Positions 60,635 through 64,000 of a stretch of 64,000 nucleotides of DNA are shown here, in pieces; positions within the stretch are counted from its first letter, which is position 1, and each line of letters begins with the position of its first letter. The notes beneath the pieces were generated by a model. That model was not told the DNA's origin and ran no database searches. It was given only the letters and a program-made list of their open reading frames with translations. The DNA is taken from contig CM025855.1 of assembly GCA_003952965.2 (NCBI GenBank), forward strand, positions 16,176,286 through 16,240,285, read 5' to 3'. Position numbers and translations under genes: made by a program. The stretch is from Morella rubra. Lineage: Eukaryota; Streptophyta; Magnoliopsida; Fagales; Myricaceae.

Positions 60635-61881
60635 TGTGAAAACCGTTGGCATGTCTCGTGAAAAACAAATAGGGGCCTTTTTGTCATTTGTTGTTTCTAG
60701 AAGGAATTAGAAAGTGCTTGCTGACTGGTACTTTAAGGTTAACGTGTGGCTTCCTTAAGGGTATTCTTGCCTTTTTCCCTTGTATCTAGAAGAAAGAGAA
60801 GGGGCTGGAGTTGGTTGAGGGGCTGAATGCGTGAAATTAAAGAACAAAAAACAGAATTGGCTCTCGTGGATATACACGCAGATCTGACCGTTTTCCAGAT
60901 ACTTCGTCTTTCTCCCTCAAAAGTAAAATTGCTCCAAGATTGAGTTGCTCTAAGATTTTGTTTGACTGCTTTATCTACTTCTTAATGTCTACTTGTTGAT
61001 TTTCGTGAAGACCCCTTTTAATGAAGATGGAGTACCTTACTAGAGTATAAATTCGATCACCGTGTTCCCTATATCGCTTCTACGAAGTTGAAGATTCAGA
61101 GGTTCTGAATATTGTTGCTGAAGGTTTCAGCCATGGCCATTGATTGCACAAGGTTTGTGCGGGAAGATCAATAGTCGTTCGAGATCGAGGTTTCCGTTTG
61201 GACTTAGAGGTTCTACGTCCATTTGCGATTCGGTTTACGGTAAATCGGGTTTGATTCAAAGTGTTTTTGATAGGCTAGGTTAGTCGCTTCAATAGATCAC
61301 CTTGTAATCAATTGGAAACTAGTGGATTTGAACGGCCAACGGGCTCGGAGAGTTTTTCTTCTTAAGAACGTTCTTTAGGGAGTTTCTCTTCGTAACCATT
61401 CTCGGTGTTACGTGTCTATTATTGTTCTTAATTTGTTTTGTTTATTCTCTTACTAACCAAGTTTGTTCTTTGAGTTGTGAGTTTATATTCTTGAGCCTTG
61501 ACACCTTCATTCATAGATCTGGTTGGTAAGTTACAAATTAAGATTCTGGTTATTGGTAAGATTGTTCAATTGATTGCGTTTCAATTGTTTTGTGAATCTG
61601 AAATTTACTATTTCTGCGAGTTGAAGTTACTTCTGAGTCACTTGCAGTTTCTTCGGATTACCCTGTTTTACAGATTCGGGTTTAATTATTTTTCTGATTA
61701 TATTTTCATATTGGTGGTTAATTAGGACTTTGAATATTGAGAGAATTGTGTTTGGATTGATATTATTGTGAATAGGTTTTAAGTTTTAAAGAAATAGTTA
61801 ATTGATAATTTTTCAAAAGATACCTATTCACCCTCCCTCTAGGTATTTTCCGTATAAGTTGGGTATAAATTAGGTTGTTCA
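60635..61881 (+). repeat. 3' LTR of the SIRE-like element
   Basis: It pairs with 50207-51458 and is followed by TSD ATACG and LINE sequence. Confidence 0.93.
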
Positions 61882-62752
61882 ATACGTAACCCCAACCCAC
61901 CACTATTCTTCGGTATACATATAGACTGCCATGCACAAAGTGTTAAATTCTGCTTCTTGTTTGGATCAAAACCCTACCAAAAATTCTTCATCAATCGATC
62001 CACTTACTGACACCAAGTATTAGACACTTGGAAATAACTAAGAGGATATGACGGTAAAGCTGCAGCTACAGATTTAATAAGAGTAGTTTGACCAGCTTGA
62101 GATAGCAATTTAGCCTTCCAACCAGAAATTTTATTAAGCAACTTATCTTTGATATCATCGACAGCACGATGTCTTGATCTAGGAATAAGGATAGGAAGGC
62201 CCAAGTGCTTCGCCTTAGATGGGTGCCGCGAAAGATTAAGGAAATCCATAATAGGAACAACTTGCTAGCCATTAAAATTTTTACTAAAGTGGATAAAAGA
62301 CTTTGCACGATTAATACGTTGCTCAAGCCACTCCATATACTGTTGTAAACTCCGATCCAGACTCTCTGCTTCCCTGACATTAGCCTTGGCAAATAAAAGC
62401 AAATCAATCATCAGCAAATAAAAGGTGACTAACTTTCAGAGCAGTACGACAAATACGAAAACCATGTAACCGACTAGCCCATTCCTCCTTAAGTAATAAA
62501 TGCGATAAAACCTCTGAGCAAATAATAAACAAAGTAGGAGATAATGGATCCCCTTGTCAAAGACCACGAGATGGAACAAAACTACCAACCGAACCCCATT
62601 AAGAACCACAGAAAGATTAGAAGTCAAGATGCATTGAGATATCCAATTAACCCATATAGGATGGAAACCAAAATTCTTCAGAACTTCAGCAAAAAATTCC
62701 ACTCAACTAAGGTTTTTATTGTTTTGATTCTTCACAAAAGTTATAAATTTTA

Positions 62753-63093
62753 AAGATAAATACATTTTACACTTAAATTTATTATTTTTGTTACATTGTA
62801 ATCAATAACAAATGACTTTCGTAGACACTTTACACTATTCATTAAAATTCTCACTTAATTTGAATGGAAAATATTTTTTTTTGGGCATGAAATGGCAATT
62901 TTGTTTCCATTATTGTTCTAACATTTACCCTTTATGAGGATAAAATCGTATTTTTAGGTTACAAATTGACAAATTTTTTTTAACAAAAGTGTAAAGTGTA
63001 AAAAATTAAAAATTAAGAGATATAATTTATGAGAAAAATAATAAATAAAAATATAAAGTGTCAATACTCTAGCGCGTAAAGTATATTTATCGG
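62753..63093. mobile_element. Mutator-like foldback MITE with 9-bp TSD
   Basis: A 341-bp element with inverted ends AAGATAAATACATTTTAC / CCGATAAATATACTTTAC. It is flanked by TAAATTTTA (62744-62752 and 63094-63102). Non-coding. It lies between the LINE's TSD and the last gene. Confidence 0.8.
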
Positions 63094-63279
63094 TAAATTT
63101 TATAGTGGAAGATTTTTAAGTTTCTTTCAAACGATAAAAAACTGGGATAGGTGATGGTACGTGGGATTCTGGAAACAGAAAGAAAAAAAAGTAATAAGTA
63201 AACAAATAAATAAAGATACGGGTAGTTCGGTCGAGCTGAATCTGTATTTGACCCGTAAAAATGGATCAGAGTTTCTAAT

Positions 63280-64000
63280 TCGTTGCCGAGCGAAAACCTA
63301 ACCCTAGATCCCCACGCTGCCTCCACCAACCCCTTTAAAAGCCAAGCCTCACGCCGTGCCGCATCTTTGTTCACCTCGGAGGGGTATCTGAAGTGGGTCA
63401 GCCCTCAACTTGTAGTCATGGTACGCTCTCACTCTCTCCTGCTAAATTGGTGGTGCTTTCAAGCTCTATACCTCTCTGATCTCTAATAGTCGTTCTCAAT
63501 TCTGTCTTCGTATTTGTGTATTGCTGTATAGTTAAATGGATAACTGCTTTTCCTGTTGTTTACTTTCTTCTGTTGTACCTTCTTGCTAGAAATCAAATGA
63601 AGTGCGGAATTTTGTTTCTCAGCTCTCCGTTTTTCTGAGAGCTGAGAAAACTGGAACATTTAAGCGTATGAATCCTAGCAAAGCTAAATTTTTCCTTTTC
63701 TGGTGAATCATAAATATTTCCTTTTCTGGTAAATCAGTGATAACGCAAACGGTGCATTTCGATGCCGTTCTTTTACTTGGGTTTTTGGCAGCCTGACATT
63801 GCTTCTTGTCTGTTTTGGATGAACTTCGAACAAACTAGAGCTTTAAACTATGGAATTTAGAAGGTTACTAACTGCTGTTCTTTGTTGGATATTCATATCG
63901 TGGTGTGTCGATATTAGTTGGTGTTGTGCAATGAAGTATGCTCTGATGTCAAGTTGGGGATCTGTGCTAACTATTACATATTTCACTTTGGAGCAACTGC
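63280..64000 (+). other. 5' end of a housekeeping-type gene (possibly ribosomal): leader, ATG and first intron
   Basis: From about 63285 the composition changes to a C-rich leader with a telo-box-like AAAACCTAACCCTAG (63293-63307) and a short CCTTTAAAAGCC. The ATG at 63418-63420 is followed at once by GTACGCTCTC, a plausible donor, then T-rich intron-like sequence to the window end. If unspliced, the frame closes after about 20 codons. A telo-box leader with an intron right after the ATG is common in plant ribosomal-protein and translation genes, but the coding exons are outside the window, so the product is unknown. Confidence 0.4.

Larger units (their letters stand above)
50207..61881 (+). 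mobile_element. SIRE/Maximus-like Copia retrotransposon, fossil
   Basis: An 11,675-bp element with LTRs at 50207-51458 and 60635-61881 and a perfect TSD ATACG (50202-50206 and 61882-61886). The primer site TGGTATCAGAGC is at 51461-51472. The polypurine tract AAGGGGGAGA lies just before the 3' LTR. In order: gag with zinc knuckles, protease, integrase, reverse transcriptase, RNase H, then about 3 kb with an extra ORF region. Large size, ~1.25-kb LTRs and the region after pol point to the SIRE/Maximus lineage. LTRs differ by roughly 4% by eye (order of 1-3 million years under usual plant rates). It is broken by several coding breaks and a solo LTR insertion, though the pol part is largely open. 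Confidence 0.92.
47822..62709 (-). mobile_element. L1-type LINE, 5'-truncated, split by two later insertions
   Basis: A single LINE on the minus strand, flanked by the 16-bp TSD AGGTTTTTATTGTTTT (47806-47821 and 62710-62725). Its 3' poly(A), seen as a T/A-rich run, is at 47822-47840. In element order: reverse transcriptase C-terminal half (62702-62004; NNFGFHPIWVNWI-like, then KAKHLGLPILIPRS, SQAGQTTLIKSVAAALPSY), zinc-finger RVT region (50201-49802 and 49117-48850; WIWSSIF, VGNEATISVWDHPWLP), and a C-terminal RNase H-like domain (48811-47984; NVDVAVRD, LEAEAIA, EGDST). Net length without the SIRE element and the Gypsy fragment is about 2.5 kb, so ORF1, the endonuclease and the first half of RT are missing. 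Several frame changes occur; it is dead. Confidence 0.88.

Noticed and set aside
1-64000. CRISPR arrays, tRNA or rRNA genes, bacterial-type operons
   Set aside because: No regular short repeat-spacer pattern, no tRNA A/B box pair with cloverleaf potential, and no rRNA stretch was seen on either strand. The tandem repeats found are ordinary plant repeats.

Overview
This is nuclear DNA from a flowering plant, almost certainly a eudicot. It is AT-rich and has introns. It carries plant-lineage genes (a CYP86-clan P450) and dense nested plant transposons: Copia, Gypsy, L1-type LINE, hAT and foldback MITEs. I cannot name the species. Only two genes look intact, and most of the 64 kb is transposon debris.

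Left part (1-25 kb). Two degraded tandem copies of a YpgQ/YedJ-like HD-domain phosphohydrolase gene lie on the minus strand (about 0.9-4.2 kb and 10.5-22.9 kb). Between them, on the plus strand, is an apparently intact two-exon CYP86B1-like gene (7.4-9.6 kb), whose family makes very-long-chain omega-hydroxy acids for suberin. The second HD copy has been a landing pad. A TRIM sits in the intron between exons 5 and 4. An 8.4-kb Copia element, itself hit by a 3.4-kb hAT transposon, sits in intron 1. A second, truncated Copia element cuts off exon 1. Nearly every insertion has a readable target-site duplication (TSD), so the order of events can be read.

Middle part (25-43 kb). Gypsy and Copia-like relics are followed by a long gene-free stretch. 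Several foldback elements share an AT-rich core and carry Mutator-like 9-10 bp TSDs. One is nested inside another.

Right part (43-64 kb). A two-exon gene for a 316-aa basic protein with a membrane segment near its C-terminus lies at 43.3-44.4 kb. From 47.8 to 62.7 kb is one 5'-truncated L1-type LINE (minus strand, 16-bp TSD). It is split by a Gypsy tail fragment and by an 11.7-kb SIRE/Maximus-like Copia element, which in turn holds a 1.16-kb solo LTR. At the right edge is the probable 5' end of a housekeeping gene (telo-box-like leader, ATG followed at once by an intron), possibly ribosomal.

I see no tRNA, rRNA, CRISPR array or prokaryote-like operon, and no convincing new biological system. 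The most unusual items are the nested insertion histories, the hairpin-bearing hAT ends, the TRIM built around a ~21-bp repeat core, the HSE-like repeat array at 4.7 kb, and an unassigned 57-codon exon at 10.0 kb.
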